A stretch of 19,120 nt of DNA. It comes from DAISIL01 sp036822015 (lineage in GTDB: Bacteria > Bacteroidota > Bacteroidia > Cytophagales > Bernardetiaceae). A program made the translations under genes and the position numbers. Under the pieces are notes generated by a model that saw only the letters and a list, made by a program, of their open reading frames with translations, was not told where the DNA came from and did no database searches. The stretch's first letter is position 1. Each line of letters begins with the position of its first letter. The stretch is from positions 1 to 19,120 of the forward strand of contig DAISIL010000060.1 in NCBI GenBank assembly GCA_036822015.1, written 5' to 3'. Below, one piece after another: positions 1 to 7,201 of the stretch.

Positions 1-1469
1 GCTGCGGGTATGGGCAGTCCCATGAGGTGGAGCAGCGTAGGGGCTACGTCGCCGAGCTTGCCACTGCGTAGGTGCGTGTAGGTAGGCGTGGGCTGCACCA
101 GGATACACGGGACAGGGTTGGTGGTGTGGGCGGTGTGGGGCTTGCCTTCGGGGGTGCGCATACAGTCGGCGTTGCCGTGATCGGCCAGGACGAGGATGGT
201 GTATCCCTTTTGGAGGGCGCGTTCGATGACAGCTTCGGCGCAGGTATCCACCGCCTGGCAGGCAGCCACGGCAGCGGACATCACGCCCGTATGCCCCACC
301 ATGTCGGCGTTGGCGAAGTTGAGGCAAACAAAATCTGGCGTATGGCGATCCCAGTAGTCCAGGAGGCTGTCGCGGAGCTCAAAGGCACTCATCTCGGGTT
401 GGAGGTCATAGGTGGCTACCTTAGGGGAGTTGCACATCAGTCGCTCCTCACCGACAAAGGGCGTTTCGCGTCCACCCGAAAAGAAGAACGTTACGTGGGG
501 GTATTTTTCGGTTTCGGCGATGCGAAGCTGGGTCTTTTGGTGCTTAGCCAGGACTTCTCCCATCGTATCGCTCAAATCTTGATCCTCAAAAAGTACGGGG
601 ATGTCCGTGAAGGTAGCATCGTAGCGGGTCATCGTGAGGTAGTGCAAGTCTAGGGGTTGCATCTGCCCGACGGCTTCTCGGGCCAGGGCTTGGGTGAGTT
701 GTCGGCAGCGGTCGGTACGAAAATTGAAACAAATGACGACATCGCCCGACTGGATGCGCGGCGTATCGGCGGTGATGATGGGCTGTACAAACTCATCCGT
801 GATTCCTTGATCGTAAGAGTGTTGCAAAGCCAACAAAGGGTCTTGGCTAAGCGTGCCGATGCCCTGGGTGAGTGCCTGATGCGCTATCTGGATGCGCTCC
901 CAGCGTTGGTCGCGATCCATGGCGTAATATCTCCCAACGACGGTGGCCAGTTGCCCACCCGTCGCCTCGAGGGTCTTTTGGAGTTGGGTGAGGTAACCGA
1001 TACCGGACTGTGGGGCTGTATCGCGCCCGTCGGTGAAGGCATGAACGAAAAACTCGGGGATACCCGCATCGGCGGCCAGCCGGCAGAGTGCCTCGAGATG
1101 GGTCAGCTGGGCATGAACACCACCGTCAGAGACCAACCCGATCAGGTGCAACTTAGCTCCTGCCTTAGCCCGTTCAAAGGCATCTTGCAAGACGGCGTTT
1201 TGGGATAGCTCGCCTGTGTCGATGGCACGTTGAATCCGCACCAGGTTTTGATACACGATTCGTCCGGCCCCGAGGTGGGTGTGTCCTACTTCGGAGTTTC
1301 CCATTTGTCCTTCGGGGAGACCCACAAAAAGCCCATCCGTGCGGAGGGTCGTATGCGGGTAGGTGTCCAGGAGGTGGTCGATGAAAGGCGTGTGGGCTTG
1401 GGCAATGGCAGATACCTCGGGATCGGGTCCGATACCCCAACCGTCCAGGATCATCAGGAGGGTTTTCAT
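1..1469 (-). CDS. gpmI: 2,3-bisphosphoglycerate-independent phosphoglycerate mutase (3' end cut by the window edge)
   Basis: Cofactor-independent phosphoglycerate mutase interconverts 3- and 2-phosphoglycerate in glycolysis and gluconeogenesis, using two Mn ions and a phosphoserine intermediate in the cytoplasm. The minus-strand reading frame is open from the ATG at 1469 to the left edge (489 codons). It shows the family landmarks in order: MILDGWGIG at residues 6-14 (metal-binding Asp9), MGNSEVGH at 56-63 with the catalytic Ser59, a TDGRDT motif in the substrate-binding domain, and near the C-terminus NFANADMVGHTG, LADHGNAD and HTAHTTNPVP, which supply the remaining metal ligands. The family is about 510 residues long, so only some 20 residues are missing. 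The start directly precedes the conserved first strand. The gene lies 45 bases downstream of msrB on the same strand, so co-transcription is possible. No frame break is visible. Confidence 0.95.
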   Translation of the reverse strand, partial: MKTLLMILDGWGIGPDPEVSAIAQAHTPFIDHLLDTYPHTTLRTDGLFVGLPEGQMGNSEVGHTHLGAGRIVYQNLVRIQRAIDTGELSQNAVLQDAFERAKAGAKLHLIGLVSDGGVHAQLTHLEALCRLAADAGIPEFFVHAFTDGRDTAPQSGIGYLTQLQKTLEATGGQLATVVGRYYAMDRDQRWERIQIAHQALTQGIGTLSQDPLLALQHSYDQGITDEFVQPIITADTPRIQSGDVVICFNFRTDRCRQLTQALAREAVGQMQPLDLHYLTMTRYDATFTDIPVLFEDQDLSDTMGEVLAKHQKTQLRIAETEKYPHVTFFFSGGRETPFVGEERLMCNSPKVATYDLQPEMSAFELRDSLLDYWDRHTPDFVCLNFANADMVGHTGVMSAAVAACQAVDTCAEAVIERALQKGYTILVLADHGNADCMRTPEGKPHTAHTTNPVPCILVQPTPTYTHLRSGKLGDVAPTLLHLMGLPIPA

Positions 1470-1514
1470 GTGTGGGCGACAGTTTTTTGGGGCGGCAAGA
1501 TAAGCAAATCTCCC

Positions 1515-2006
1515 CTACTGTTCGGCTTCCTTGAACGTAATGGCGGCCGAGTTGATGCAATACCTCAAGCCAGTGGGGCGGGGGCCGTCTTCAAAGACAT
1601 GTCCTAGATGCCCACCGCAACTTTTGCAAAGGACTTCTACGCGGATCATGCCGTGGCTTCGGTCTTCACGCTCGATGATATTTTCGGTCAGTCCATCGAA
1701 GAAGCTCGGCCAGCCACACATGGAGCTAAACTTGGTATCTGACTGAAAGAGTAGCGTTTGGCAACCAGCACAGTGATACGCACCTTTTTCGGTGTGGTTC
1801 CAGTATTTGCCCGTGAAGGGGCGTTCGGTACCTTGTTGGCGCAAGACGTAGTACTGCTCTGGGGTGAGGGCGGCTTTCCAGTCTTGGTCGCTTTTTTGGA
1901 CGGGAAACTGATTTTCTTGGCTTGTTTTCATGGCTTTTTGTGTCTGTCCGGAGAGGCAAGCAGAGAGGCAAAGGCTTACCAATACTCCCAAAAATAGGCT
2001 TTTCAT
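1515..2006 (-). CDS. msrB: Exported lipoprotein peptide-methionine (R)-S-oxide reductase
   Basis: MsrB reduces the R form of methionine sulfoxide in oxidised proteins. The 163-residue product starts with a short hydrophobic segment ending in the lipobox LSAC (Cys17), which predicts a lipid-anchored envelope form. The MsrB fold follows: zinc-binding CAGC (Cys79, Cys82) and CKSC (Cys127, Cys130), the CGWPSF motif with the likely resolving Cys97, GGHLGHVF, and RYCINSAA with the catalytic Cys150. All key residues are present. A TTG codon two codons upstream (2012) is also in frame, but the ATG at 2006 gives a normal signal peptide and is preferred. The gene is divergent from nhaC across 118 bases and lies upstream of gpmI. 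The protein must receive electrons in the periplasm; no candidate donor is encoded in the window. Confidence 0.93.
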   Translation of the reverse strand: MKSLFLGVLVSLCLSACLSGQTQKAMKTSQENQFPVQKSDQDWKAALTPEQYYVLRQQGTERPFTGKYWNHTEKGAYHCAGCQTLLFQSDTKFSSMCGWPSFFDGLTENIIEREDRSHGMIRVEVLCKSCGGHLGHVFEDGPRPTGLRYCINSAAITFKEAEQ

Positions 2007-2071
2007 GGTCAATAAAGCAGTTGTGCGATCAAAAAGTTTTGGTATAGGTGGTCTCCAAACTGGGTGTTTTT

Positions 2072-2103
2072 TTTGGTGAAGCCATGCTTTTCTACTAATT
2101 TTA
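2072..2103 (+). promoter_or_regulatory. Putative Bacteroidota-type promoter for nhaC
   Basis: TTTG at 2072-2075 is followed after 20 bases by TAATTTTA at 2096-2103, which matches the Bacteroidota -7 element TAnnTTTG at all but the last position. The spacing is in the usual range. The nhaC ATG lies 21 bases further on. This is a motif match only; the TTTG sits at the end of a run of eight T, which makes a chance match easier. Confidence 0.4.
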
Positions 2104-2124
2104 GCCGCTTACAAGACCAAAAAC

Positions 2125-3579
2125 ATGAACCAGACCCGTACTCCTGCCCTTTCGGTGGCATTGCTGCCCATATTTTTTTTGATCGGCCTCTTGGCACTCA
2201 ATGTTACTTTTTTTAATGATGCCACCCTGGATGGCTCCAACCAACTGGCCCTGCTCTTGGCAGCCACTCTGGCCGGTGGGATTGCGTTGGGGTATGGCTA
2301 CTTGTGGCAGGATTTGTTGGAGGGCATGATTACGAGCATTCAATCGGCGATGCCTTCGATGCTGATTTTGCTCTTGATCGGCTCCCTGGCCGGCACCTGG
2401 CTTTTGAGCGGTGTTGTCCCGACGATGATTTACTATGGCTTGCAGATTCTTCATCCGTCATTTTTTTTGGTGGCTGCTTGTCTCATTAGTGCCTTGGTGG
2501 CTTTGGGTACGGGTAGCTCCTGGTCCACGATTGCTACCATCGGGATTGCCCTCCTGGGCATCGGGCAGACCCTGGGCATGGACGAGGGCTGGGTAGCTGG
2601 CGCAATTATCTCCGGCGCTTATTTTGGCGACAAACTCTCCCCCCTCTCCGATACCACCAACCTGGCTCCAGCCATGGCAGGCACCGATCTCTTTACACAC
2701 ATCCGCTACATGATGCTTACTACGGTTCCCTCCATCCTGATTGCGCTCGTGATCTTTGGCATCTTTGGTTTCAACCAAAGCCAGGGAATGCCTCCCACAG
2801 ATACAAGCCTGGTGCTGCAAGAGTTGGAGCGGGTGTTTTTTATCTCGCCGGTGTTGTTTTTGGTGCCTCTGGGACTGATCGTCTTGATTGTCCGAGGTGT
2901 GCCAGCCCTGCCGGCTTTGCTCTTCGGGACATTGATCGGGGCGGTGTTTGCGGTTGTTTTTCAGCCGGATTTGGTGCGCCAGGTAGGAAAGACGGCGGGC
3001 TACGGTGCGGCGGCGGAGCTATACGTCGGTGTGGTCAAGTCGATTTACGGGTCGATCTCCGTAGGAGGAGCAGATAGTCCTATCGGCGATCTGCTAACGG
3101 CAAGGGGCATGTCGGGGATGCTCAACACGATTTGGTTGATTTTGTGTGCGATGGTCTTTGGGGGCATTATGGAGTGTACCGGGATGCTGCGCCGCATCAC
3201 CCAGGAGATCATCCGCCTGATCCACTCGACGGGGTCTTTGATTGGCTCAACGGTTTTTACGTGCCTGTTTTTTAATGTTACGGCTTCGGATCAGTACCTG
3301 GCTATCGTTGTTCCGGGGCGTATGTTTCGGGATGTCTATCGCCGCCGAGGCCTGGCCCCCGAAAACCTAAGCCGCACGTTGGAGGATTCCGGTACGGTTA
3401 CCTCCGTGTTGGTTCCCTGGAACACCTGCGGAGCTACCCAGGCAGGTGTGCTGGGCGTAGCCACGATCGTTTATGCTCCGTATTGTTTTTTTAATATCAT
3501 CAGTCCGTTGATGAGTGTTTTGTATGCCTATCTGCACATCAAAATACGCCGCCTGGATCCCGAAGATATGCAAGAATGA
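2125..3579 (+). CDS. nhaC: Na+/H+ antiporter, NhaC family
   Basis: Inner-membrane secondary transporter of the NhaC family in the ion-transporter superfamily, expected to exchange internal Na+ for external H+ in pH and sodium homeostasis. The 484-residue product is almost entirely hydrophobic, with about 11-12 predicted membrane segments. It carries the signature stretches of the family: GTGSSWSTIATIGIALLG near residues 130-150, then GAYFGDKLSPLSDTTNLAPA near 165-185, and a second-half counterpart with TASDQYLAIVVPGRMF and DSGTVTSVLVPWNTCG. Length is normal. The ATG at 2125 directly precedes the first hydrophobic segment. Its stop overlaps the next gene in an ATGA arrangement, so the two are probably translationally coupled. 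Several runs of eight T occur in the coding sequence (for example 2173-2180 and 2461-2468) without breaking the frame. Substrate could differ in detail (some relatives move malate/lactate with Na+). Confidence 0.9.
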   Translation: MNQTRTPALSVALLPIFFLIGLLALNVTFFNDATLDGSNQLALLLAATLAGGIALGYGYLWQDLLEGMITSIQSAMPSMLILLLIGSLAGTWLLSGVVPTMIYYGLQILHPSFFLVAACLISALVALGTGSSWSTIATIGIALLGIGQTLGMDEGWVAGAIISGAYFGDKLSPLSDTTNLAPAMAGTDLFTHIRYMMLTTVPSILIALVIFGIFGFNQSQGMPPTDTSLVLQELERVFFISPVLFLVPLGLIVLIVRGVPALPALLFGTLIGAVFAVVFQPDLVRQVGKTAGYGAAAELYVGVVKSIYGSISVGGADSPIGDLLTARGMSGMLNTIWLILCAMVFGGIMECTGMLRRITQEIIRLIHSTGSLIGSTVFTCLFFNVTASDQYLAIVVPGRMFRDVYRRRGLAPENLSRTLEDSGTVTSVLVPWNTCGATQAGVLGVATIVYAPYCFFNIISPLMSVLYAYLHIKIRRLDPEDMQE

Positions 3580-4586
3580 ACCCTCCCAAACCCTACGTGA
3601 GCATCCTCATTGCGGCACGCAACGAAGCCGAACATTTGCCCGCCTGCCTACACTCGTTGGTGGCACAAAACTATCCCACCGAAAAAATTGAAGTCCTGAT
3701 CGGGGACGACCGTTCCAGCGATGCCACCCCAGAGATCGCCCAATCTTTCGCGCAACGCTACCCGCACATCCGCTGCTTGTCCATCGCCACCGATCAAGCC
3801 GGACTACGCGCCAAAGCCAACGTACTCTACCAGCTCGCCCGGCAAGCCCAGGGCCAATGGCTTTTGGTAACCGATGCCGATACCGTACTGCCCCCCGACT
3901 GGATCGCGGGAATACTACAAAAACCCTACAAACCACAGCTGGGAATACGCACCGCGCTCACCCTACCCACAGGAGAAAATACCTTTGCCCAAGTCCAGTG
4001 CCTCGACTGGCTCACCGCCCTATCCATCAATCATTGGGCAAGCCAACAGGGCAAACCCCTCGCCGCTATGGGCAACAACATGCTCGTCCGAGCGGCGGCT
4101 TACCACGCCATCGGGGGCTATGCCGCCATCCCCTTTTCGATCACAGAAGACTTCGCTCTCTTTCGTGCGCTCCTGCAAGCGGGCTGGCAGTACGAGAGCT
4201 TCCTCAAGGCCCAGACGCTCGTCCGGACACGTGCCGAAAAAGACTTTTTCGCGCTACTTCGTCAGCGAAGGCGTTGGATACGAGGAGCTTTTGAGGTCGG
4301 CGGAGTGGGCGTATGGGCAGGCGTGCTGGCTTGTGTGCAGGTGGTGGTGTGGGTATTGGTGGTCATACAACTGCCGCTGCTAGGGAGTGGACTGCTGGGG
4401 CTGCTGTGGTTCATCTGGGGCTTGGGTTTGTGGCTGCTCTGTCGCCGGCTTGCTCTGGATGAGATTCGATTATCCGTCATTTGGTTTTATCCGCCCTACG
4501 CGCTGCTGATGTACGGGGTGTTTTTGGTGGACTATCTTTTGACCTTCAAAAAAGGCATCTATTGGCGTGATCGGGTGGTGATTTGA
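3576..4586 (+). CDS. Membrane-anchored family 2 glycosyltransferase
   Basis: A GT-A fold glycosyltransferase of family GT2, probably adding sugars to an envelope polysaccharide or lipid at the inner membrane. The 336-residue product has the nucleotide-sugar-binding start VSILIAARNE (residues 8-17), GDDRSSD (43-49), the metal-binding DAD (Asp100, Asp102), the likely catalytic acidic pair in ITEDFALF (Glu191, Asp192), and QRRRW (230-234), matching the QxxRW motif of processive GT2 enzymes. Two to three hydrophobic helices follow from about residue 245 to 325. The ATG lies inside the nhaC stop (4-base overlap). The acceptor and donor cannot be told from sequence, and NhaC gives no functional hint. 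Cellulose-synthase-like or ceramide glucosyltransferase-like members share these motifs, so I give no gene symbol. Confidence 0.88.
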   Translation: MNPPKPYVSILIAARNEAEHLPACLHSLVAQNYPTEKIEVLIGDDRSSDATPEIAQSFAQRYPHIRCLSIATDQAGLRAKANVLYQLARQAQGQWLLVTDADTVLPPDWIAGILQKPYKPQLGIRTALTLPTGENTFAQVQCLDWLTALSINHWASQQGKPLAAMGNNMLVRAAAYHAIGGYAAIPFSITEDFALFRALLQAGWQYESFLKAQTLVRTRAEKDFFALLRQRRRWIRGAFEVGGVGVWAGVLACVQVVVWVLVVIQLPLLGSGLLGLLWFIWGLGLWLLCRRLALDEIRLSVIWFYPPYALLMYGVFLVDYLLTFKKGIYWRDRVVI

Positions 4587-4607
4587 TCGGAACAAAAAAT
4601 AGGGTAT

Positions 4608-4640
4608 ATTGGGAAACTTAATTTTTGTTCATTACTTTTG
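4608..4640 (+). promoter_or_regulatory. Putative Bacteroidota-type promoter for the repeat/peptidoglycan-binding protein
   Basis: TACTTTTG at 4633-4640 is an exact match to the -7 consensus TAnnTTTG. ATTG at 4608-4611 lies 21 bases upstream and fits a weak -33 element. Transcription would start near 4646-4648, giving a leader of about 40 bases before the ATG at 4687. The 100-base gap after the glycosyltransferase contains no other obvious signal. Confidence 0.55.
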
Positions 4641-4686
4641 GTTCACGGTTCCGAACTTTTCTTTTCAATCAAATCTATAATTTCCG

Positions 4687-5499
4687 ATGAAGCGATTTAC
4701 GATTACTTCCCTATTGATCTTGCTACTCCTCGGTGTGGTCAATGTGCAGGCACAAGAAGCCTCCGAGCTACCCCAAAACGCGGAGGTGGGCAAGTGTTAC
4801 GCACAGTGTAAAACTCCTGATGTGTATGAAGATGTCAGTGAGCGCATCTTGATTAAAGAAGCCTCCAAAAAAATTGTCGGCATCCCGGCCGAGTACCGCA
4901 ATGTCGTCGATACGATCTGGGTAGAAGAACCCTCCAAAAGGATCATCACCATTCCGGCCCAATACAAAACCGTAACGGAGCAAGTGATGATTAAGCCCGC
5001 TACCCAAAAGTGGGTCGAAGGCAAAGCAGACCCCAACTGCCTCTCCGCTGATCCCCGCGATTGCCGTGTGTTGTGTTTGGTAGAAGTACCTGCCCAATAC
5101 CGCACCGTAACCAAGCGCGTCGTAGTGGAGGAAGCCCGTACCGAGGTTGTCGATGTACCAGGTAAGTACAACATCGTTCGCCGTAAAGTATTGGCCAAAC
5201 CTGCCCGTACCGAAGAGATCGAAATTCCGGCAGAGTACAAAGAAATCGAAACCCGTAAGCTCGTCAAAGTAGGTGGCTTGACCAAATGGGTAGAGGTCGT
5301 CTGCGACAAAGACATCAACCGTAACCTGATCCTCGAAGTCCAAAAGGCACTCAAAGACAAGGGCTATGATCCGGGACCACTCGATGGCGTAATGGGTGCC
5401 CAAACCCGTGCTGCCCTCAAGCGTTTTCAGGAAGAAAACAACTTGCCCGTTGGCAACATGAACAAAGAAACCATGCGTGCCTTAGGCATCGAAGAGTAA
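4687..5499 (+). CDS. Secreted protein of 23-residue repeats with a C-terminal peptidoglycan-binding domain
   Basis: The 270-residue product begins with a signal peptide (KR followed by a Leu/Ile-rich core, cleavage probably after VQA near residue 21). The central part, about residues 46-195, is a tandem array of five to six units of about 23 residues with the pattern [IV]P-[AG]-x-Y-x-x-V-x-x-x-V-x-[IV]-x-x-A-x-x-x-x-[IV]-x; IPAEY, IPAQY, VPAQY, VPGKY and IPAEY start successive units. Alternating hydrophobic positions suggest beta strands. An insert near residues 108-130 holds three of the six cysteines left after the signal peptide. The last 60 or so residues are a PG_binding_1 domain (VQKALKDKGYDPGPLDGVMG, then TRAALKRFQ). 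The protein should sit in the periplasm or on the inner face of the outer membrane, attached to peptidoglycan. No catalytic motif is visible. It has its own putative promoter and terminator, so it is probably monocistronic. The role of the repeat region is unknown to me. Confidence 0.9.
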   Translation: MKRFTITSLLILLLLGVVNVQAQEASELPQNAEVGKCYAQCKTPDVYEDVSERILIKEASKKIVGIPAEYRNVVDTIWVEEPSKRIITIPAQYKTVTEQVMIKPATQKWVEGKADPNCLSADPRDCRVLCLVEVPAQYRTVTKRVVVEEARTEVVDVPGKYNIVRRKVLAKPARTEEIEIPAEYKEIETRKLVKVGGLTKWVEVVCDKDINRNLILEVQKALKDKGYDPGPLDGVMGAQTRAALKRFQEENNLPVGNMNKETMRALGIEE

Positions 5500-5525
5500 G
5501 CCAGCAGATACGTTTTTTTCTGGGG

Positions 5526-5560
5526 AGCTATGCTGACAAACAAGTCGGCATAGCTTTTTT
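5526..5560 (+). terminator. Rho-independent terminator
   Basis: A 12-bp stem (5526-5537 with 5544-5555, one G-U pair) with a 6-base loop is followed by a T run ending at 5560. It lies 26 bases after the stop of the repeat/peptidoglycan-binding gene. The T run contributes to the stop codon (5559-5561) of the convergent lipoprotein gene. The other strand has no T run after the stem, so it should act mainly on the plus strand. Confidence 0.88.
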
Positions 5561-6110
5561 ATTGGGAATTGATCTGTGCCACAATTTTGAGAGAACTGTT
5601 GGCTTGTCCTATGTTGCCCTGCTGAATATCTGCTTGATAAAAAGCCAGTTGGTGGGGCAAGGCAAAGCGCATCATCAGTTGGCGTTGGGTGTCAAAGAAC
5701 GGGGTAGTCTGCTGGTAACTCGCCCAGATGTACAAGCTATCCTTGTTTTGTAGGATGCGCAACTGACGCACGGGGAGTTCCTCGGCTGCTTTGGCAGTGT
5801 AGGTGAGTGTGTCGCCTTGTTGGGAGGTCTGGTAGCTATCTCGCCAGACGGGTTTGTTGATGTCTGCCGCCCGAAAAACCTCCAGCTCGTGTTCCCAGTT
5901 GGGGATATTGAGGCGTTGTGTTTCGGTTTGGGCATCGCGGATGATCGTCTTGGTGATGACGGGGTTTTGGGTGGTCAGTTGGGCTTGTGCGTTTCGGAGG
6001 AGTTGCTCCAAATCAAAATAGGTCTTGGGTGTGTTGCGATCGGGGGAGGAGGTTTGGCAACCCCCAAGTAGGAGCAGTGCGCTCAAAGCAAAAATTATTC
6101 GTTGGTGCAT
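5559..6110 (-). CDS. Small lipoprotein of unknown function
   Basis: The 183-residue product begins with a classical lipoprotein signal: MHQRI, then a hydrophobic core ending in LLLLGGC, with the lipid-accepting cysteine at residue 18. The reading frame is open further upstream to 6260, but the upstream codons overlap the divergent gene and only the ATG at 6110 gives a sensible signal peptide. The mature part is polar, rich in Gln and Thr, with an amphipathic segment (TYFDLEQLLRNAQAQL) and a C-terminal half of alternating pattern that could be beta-sheet. I recognise no family. It resembles in general layout the small envelope lipoproteins of Bacteroidota that have a single beta-sandwich, but this is a guess. 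It ends inside the T run of the convergent terminator and starts 28 bases from the divergent small membrane protein. Confidence 0.8.
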   Translation of the reverse strand: MHQRIIFALSALLLLGGCQTSSPDRNTPKTYFDLEQLLRNAQAQLTTQNPVITKTIIRDAQTETQRLNIPNWEHELEVFRAADINKPVWRDSYQTSQQGDTLTYTAKAAEELPVRQLRILQNKDSLYIWASYQQTTPFFDTQRQLMMRFALPHQLAFYQADIQQGNIGQANSSLKIVAQINSQ

Positions 6111-6138
6111 CGTAACTTTTTTGATGAATAACGGGTAC

Positions 6139-6462
6139 ATGAGTAAAGAATGTTTCACCCATGACACAAAAATTATGATCCTCTTTCTTCTGCTGGCGGG
6201 ATTTTTTGTCTTTTCGGTTTCTTGTCTGCGCCATATCAGCGACTTGAGCCGTGTGGTCAATCAGCACTATAAGTTTTTTTTGGTGTTTGGCTTGTTTCTT
6301 TCCGTAGCCACGACTTGGTTTGGGCTTGTCCGTCCGCGTCAATGTCCGTATGCCAAAACTGCTATCCAGGAAAAGGCAAAGGTAGTTCATCCGCCTCTTG
6401 ATGCGCAACCGCGTGCCTTCACGGGGCGTTGCGGGGAGGTGAGCGTTTATCGCTGTCCCTAA
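6139..6462 (+). CDS. Small membrane protein of unknown function
   Basis: From the ATG at 6139 the product is 107 residues long; an ATG at 6175 (95 residues) would start directly at the first membrane helix and is equally possible. Two hydrophobic helices are visible, ILFLLLAGFFVFSV and FFLVFGLFLSVATTW, separated by a short polar loop. A polar tail of about 50 residues follows, with three cysteines, ending in VSVYRCP. The frame is open back to 6025, but that part overlaps the divergent lipoprotein gene. No family is recognised. The gene ends 10 bases before gldF and may be its operon partner. That the frame is truly translated rests on the membrane-helix pattern and tight spacing, so confidence is moderate. 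Confidence 0.55.
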   Translation: MSKECFTHDTKIMILFLLLAGFFVFSVSCLRHISDLSRVVNQHYKFFLVFGLFLSVATTWFGLVRPRQCPYAKTAIQEKAKVVHPPLDAQPRAFTGRCGEVSVYRCP

Positions 6463-6472
6463 ACCAGGAGCT

Positions 6473-7201
6473 ATGCGGCAGATTTTTTGGAAAGAGTTTT
6501 TGGGGTTTCTTTATTCGCCCGTCGGGTATGTCGTGTTGGGCTTATTCCTGATCGGGACTTGGCTTTTTGTGTGGGTTTTTCCCCAAACCAACCTCCTGGA
6601 GCTTGGAGTGGCTGATCTGGATACATTTTTTTCGCTCACCCCTTATGTCTTCTTGTTCTTGATTCCCGGCATCACGATGCGCAGCCTAGCCGACGAGCAG
6701 CGATCGGGTACGCTGGACTTACTCCTGACCCACCCCCCCTCCGTGGCTTGGGTGCTGTGGGCCAAATACCTGGCCGCCTGGGCTTTGGTGGCCTTAGCCT
6801 TGCTGCCTACGCTGACTTATGTTTGGACGATTTATGGGCTGGGCGTTCCGGTCGGGAATCTGGATGTAGGCGCAACAACGGGTGCTTACCTGGGTTTGCT
6901 GCTGCTGGGAGGTGTTTTTGTGGCAGTGGGTATCTTTGCTTCTTCCCTGACGGAGAGCCAAATTGGGGCTTTTGTGGGTGCGCTTTTTTTGTGTTTCTTT
7001 CTGTACGAAGGTCTTTCGTCTTTGGCTCGATTGAGCTTTTGGGGTGAGACGGGATACATCCTCGAGGAGGTCAGTTTGGCGTATCATTATCGGTCTCTGG
7101 GGCGTGGGGTCATTGATTCTCGGGATGTGTTGTACTTTTTGGGGATCATCTTTTTTTTCCTGATGGGTACTCGGGCCGTGATGAGTCGCCGCCAGTGGTA
7201 G
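6473..7201 (+). CDS. gldF: Gliding-motility-type ABC transporter permease, GldF-like
   Basis: A six-helix ABC-2 type permease of 242 residues, the usual length of GldF. It starts with the cytoplasmic MRQIFWKEFLGFLYSPVGYVV that is typical of this family. It then has SLTPYVFLFLIPGITMRSLADEQRSGTLDLLLTHPP-type sequence around residues 57-90, where the MRSLADE...GTLDLLLT segment is the hallmark of GldF/NosY-like permeases. The remaining helices cover roughly 95-118, 135-157, 163-183 and 218-236. In Flavobacterium GldF works with GldG and the ATPase GldA and is needed for gliding. Here no gldG follows; the next gene is a FecE-type ATPase that overlaps the last 7 bases. An AGGAG lies only 2 bases before the ATG. 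The function may be gliding-related or more general ABC-2 export; the symbol is by family resemblance. Confidence 0.78.
   Translation: MRQIFWKEFLGFLYSPVGYVVLGLFLIGTWLFVWVFPQTNLLELGVADLDTFFSLTPYVFLFLIPGITMRSLADEQRSGTLDLLLTHPPSVAWVLWAKYLAAWALVALALLPTLTYVWTIYGLGVPVGNLDVGATTGAYLGLLLLGGVFVAVGIFASSLTESQIGAFVGALFLCFFLYEGLSSLARLSFWGETGYILEEVSLAYHYRSLGRGVIDSRDVLYFLGIIFFFLMGTRAVMSRRQW

Noticed and set aside
72..1607. Long plus-strand frames opposite gpmI (72-653, 657-1208, 1230-1607)
   Set aside because: They are antisense shadows of the gpmI and msrB coding sequences, whose products match their families over the whole length.
2173..2468. Runs of eight T in nhaC (and similar runs upstream and in gldF) as possible phase-variable tracts
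   Set aside because: All genes concerned are in frame. Runs of T follow from Phe/Ile-rich membrane helices and TTT codon preference; there is no out-of-frame neighbour or partial gene to suggest switching.
3607..4383. Alternative frames inside the glycosyltransferase gene (3857-4294, 3874-4383, 3607-3936)
   Set aside because: They lack recognisable motifs, while the 3576-4586 frame contains all GT2 motifs in order.
4768..5403. Minus-strand frames of 211 and 187 codons opposite the repeat protein
   Set aside because: They mirror the repeat structure of the plus-strand gene and show no independent signal; the plus frame has a signal peptide and a known C-terminal domain.
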